A DNA stretch of 64,000 nucleotides from Daphnia carinata. Taxonomy: Eukaryota; Arthropoda; Branchiopoda; Diplostraca; Daphniidae. The position numbers were made by a program, and so were the translations under genes. The stretch lies in contig NC_081331.1 in assembly GCF_022539665.2 (NCBI RefSeq), positions 2,824,501 to 2,888,500 on the forward strand. The letters run 5' to 3'. Position 1 is the stretch's first letter, and each line of letters begins with the position of its first letter. The notes below the pieces were generated by a model. It was given only the letters and a program-made list of their open reading frames with translations. It made no database searches and was not told the origin of the DNA. Shown piece by piece: positions 62,057 to 64,000 of this stretch.

Positions 62057-62302
62057 TTTATACGCGCCGAAGATGAATTCTTTCCTGTTAGTCCCGACGC
62101 CTGTTTAACTGAGTTTTTCAATGGCGTAGAAGGCGTTGCTCATCTTCAGGTAAAGGATACTTTAAAGACCTAAGAATACAATAATTTTTCTGTTAAAGTG
62201 TGATGTGCATTACATTTTAGGCGCGGCGTGGAATTGGTATAGCTGAGCTGAGCCAAAATACCTGAACCTGCGCTGTTCCGGATCATGCCCTTTGTGCGCA
62301 AA
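62057..62302 (+). pseudogene. Decayed CBM14 domain with conserved splice sites
   Basis: Exon A (62057-62149) reads FIRAEDEFFPVSPDAC then NGVEGVAHLQ and a consensus donor. It aligns by eye with first-half exons such as the FVCPNQ...YPQ exon of gene 3, but the first cysteine and the YYxC cysteine are gone. Exon B (62221-62302) follows a good acceptor, has an in-frame TGA at 62263-62265, and ends TCAVPDHALCAQ at a GTAAGT donor, matching the usual CVxxDxASC end. Splice signals outlived the coding frame. It is a dead copy of a domain, probably from a full gene whose signal exon is no longer visible. Confidence 0.65.
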
Positions 62303-62783
62303 GTAAGTAATTTTCCTCACTCCAAGAGTTTTTCTAATCACTTATAGAGCCGGATAACAAATCAATTTGTGATACAATCTTTTTTAAAAAGATTCAAACC
62401 CATCAAATGATATAAGTGGTTATCCTGGCGGTATCGTTTAGTTATTCCATATATATTTTGCAAGGATCCCCTACAACAGCGTAAATCCAAACATGGTGCA
62501 AAGCAATAACCCAGCCTACTAAAATAATATCTACCCTGCCATATGCCTGTATGCTGGTGTCTAAAGGTTCCTCATCGGGTGCTCAGCCTTGGTTTCTTTC
62601 CGGTGTAGGTAACACTTATATCGGTCATCGATAGATACCGTTATCGGCATAAAATGTGATTTGTTTGTCAAGACTTCTAGCTTATCTATGAAGTGATGAA
62701 AAATCTTGTCCGACACATCTCATTTTGAATTGTGCTGATGCAGTTTCCGTATTAGAATACTGCAACGATCACAAGAGAAAAGT

Positions 62784-64000
62784 ATGGAAAAATATTTGCT
62801 ATTCGCTCTTGCGCTAACCATCAGCCTCTTTCAGGGTAATTGTATTCTTTGGATCCATTGTATGATTCCTTATGAAGCTTATACCTTTTCTTTCTTTTTT
62901 AGTTGGACGTTGCGGTGTCGTCAAGCAATGGGGAAAAAGAGCAGCACCAGACGGAATAGTTATTTCGGAGGTAAGTCACTTTTTTCAAAATCTATTGGTA
63001 GTTATAACTATATTAACCAAAATACTGTTCTCATGGGAGGCTAGAAACTTTGTTCCTTCAGTCTTCTATAGTTTTCCACGATGTTGAGGGTATTTAAGTT
63101 AGATGAACCATTCTTTTTATATGTATATCTGGTTTAATTATCTGGTATTTGTTTTTTTGTTTGCTTATTTTGTGGCTTCAGAAGAATTTCACTGTGCAAA
63201 CTGATTTTTATTTCATTGCTCATTCATTTTTTTTCTCTTAGCAACACAAGGTATTTACCTGCTCAGGAGGTGACGGCTACTACGCATCCCCTGGCCAATG
63301 CACAAATGTGTACTACTATTGCGAAAACGGCCTTGCCGAAGCTCAGGTAATGATCAGTAATGACGGATCAAATAATGTTAATCAACTCGTACTGTTGTCT
63401 CAAGCTCAGCCCCTAGTAGTCCAACGAGTAATTTACCAAAAGCCAATCTTGAAGCAACTGACAATGATGTATATGACTAACTTTAGTTATTTATGTTTTT
63501 GATCCAGACATGTCCAGAAGGCGAAGTATTCGACCTGGTCACTTTCGTTTGCACTACTTCTAGTCAAGCTTCATGCAGTTAATTTTTCATTTTCCTATTC
63601 GTGCGGTTTTTTTTACGTCTGTCCTGAATCTCTTAACTAAAGTGTCATAACATCTCTTTAGATCAAAAATTCGACTGCCCTTCAGACGGTATATTTCCAT
63701 ATCCTGGTAAGACAATCATACCATACTAAGATCCCTTCGTGACGTAGATGGACTTCAGCTGGTTAACTTTTATGCCATTATCCATTTTTGAACATGATAA
63801 TCGTTTCAGATGCCTGTACCAACGTGTATTACGTCTGCAGTGGTGGACAGTTATATGTTGAGGTACTCTACTATACAAAATCAAGGGTACTGTGTAATAG
63901 TTGTAAACAACGGCCTTTTTTCAACTTTTAGTATTGCCCCGAAAACTTTGTTTTCGACCCGATACTTCTGAAGTGCGTTCCAAAAGAAAGCGCATCTTGT
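62784..64000 (+). CDS. CBM14 array gene 10: chitin-binding protein, 3' end beyond window
   Basis: Exons: 62784-62835, 62903-62970, 63242-63346, 63508-63577, 63662-63706, 63810-63862, 63932-64000 (open at the edge). Signal peptide MEKYLLFALALTISLFQ, closest to that of gene 7 (MEKYALIALLMVFSLVQ), and exon 2 has the same 68-base length as in gene 7, suggesting these two are sister copies. Domain 1: FTCSGGDGYYASPGQC...YYYCENG with CPEGEVFDLVTFVC (FDP changed to FDL). Domain 2: FDCPSDGIFPYPDAC...YYVCSGG with CPENFVFDP, reaching KESASC at the edge. Exon 4 ends at a less usual donor, A|GTTAAT. More domains and a linker probably follow outside. Confidence 0.85.

Larger units (their letters stand above)
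61184..62783. other. Spacer with two CBM14 fossils between array genes 9 and 10
   Basis: About 1.6 kb. It contains a remnant of a terminal domain half at about 61281-61450 and a two-exon CBM14 pseudogene at 62057-62302, both described separately. The rest shows no exon. Confidence 0.5.

Noticed and set aside
1..64000. CRISPR array, tRNA, rRNA or intact transposon
   Set aside because: No spaced direct repeats of CRISPR type, no cloverleaf or rRNA sequence I recognise, and no transposase or reverse transcriptase frame. The only arrays are coding minisatellites and simple repeats.

Overview
The window looks like nuclear DNA of an arthropod, most likely a branchiopod crustacean such as Daphnia. 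That placement is an inference. It rests on animal genes split by many short GT-AG introns (mostly 50-120 bp), on a large family of chitin-binding (CBM14/peritrophin-A) genes, and on an interstitial TTAGG-like tract, the arthropod telomere unit. No bacterial operons, tRNA, rRNA or CRISPR array were recognised. All exon models were built by hand from splice signals, reading-frame continuity and remembered family motifs; none was checked by alignment or RNA data.

Left part (1-12302): the 5' end of CDC73/parafibromin lies on the minus strand at the left edge. It is divergent from a complete COP9 signalosome subunit 1 gene (CSN1, plus strand, 11 exons). CSN1 converges on a 17-exon minus-strand gene for a secreted or membrane-tethered protein with about five CUB-like modules and a cysteine-rich N-terminal exon.

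Middle (12303-35815): a stretch of about 13.7 kb has no gene I can support. It is AT-rich, with homopolymers and simple repeats. Then come three head-to-tail plus-strand genes: an MCRIP2/FAM195-family gene (6 exons), sedoheptulokinase SHPK (2 exons) and DNA topoisomerase III alpha TOP3A (15 exons). TOP3A has in-frame start codons that could give mitochondrial and nuclear forms.

Right part (37141-64000): a same-strand array of ten small secreted CBM14 genes, the last cut by the window edge. Each opens with a signal-peptide exon ending in phase 1. Most CBM14 domains are cut by a phase-0 intron and bounded by phase-1 introns, so a domain behaves as a movable 1-1 exon module. Thr/Pro-rich mucin-like linkers separate domain groups, and three of them are in-frame minisatellites. 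The array shows birth and decay of genes: a tandem duplicate pair in which one copy is frameshifted in the linker, a gene truncated where a donor site is missing, a GC-AG intron, a half-domain exon, domains lacking cysteines, and a pseudogene between genes 9 and 10. The products are probably extracellular chitin-binding, mucin-like proteins (gut peritrophic matrix or cuticle), but tissue and function are inferred.
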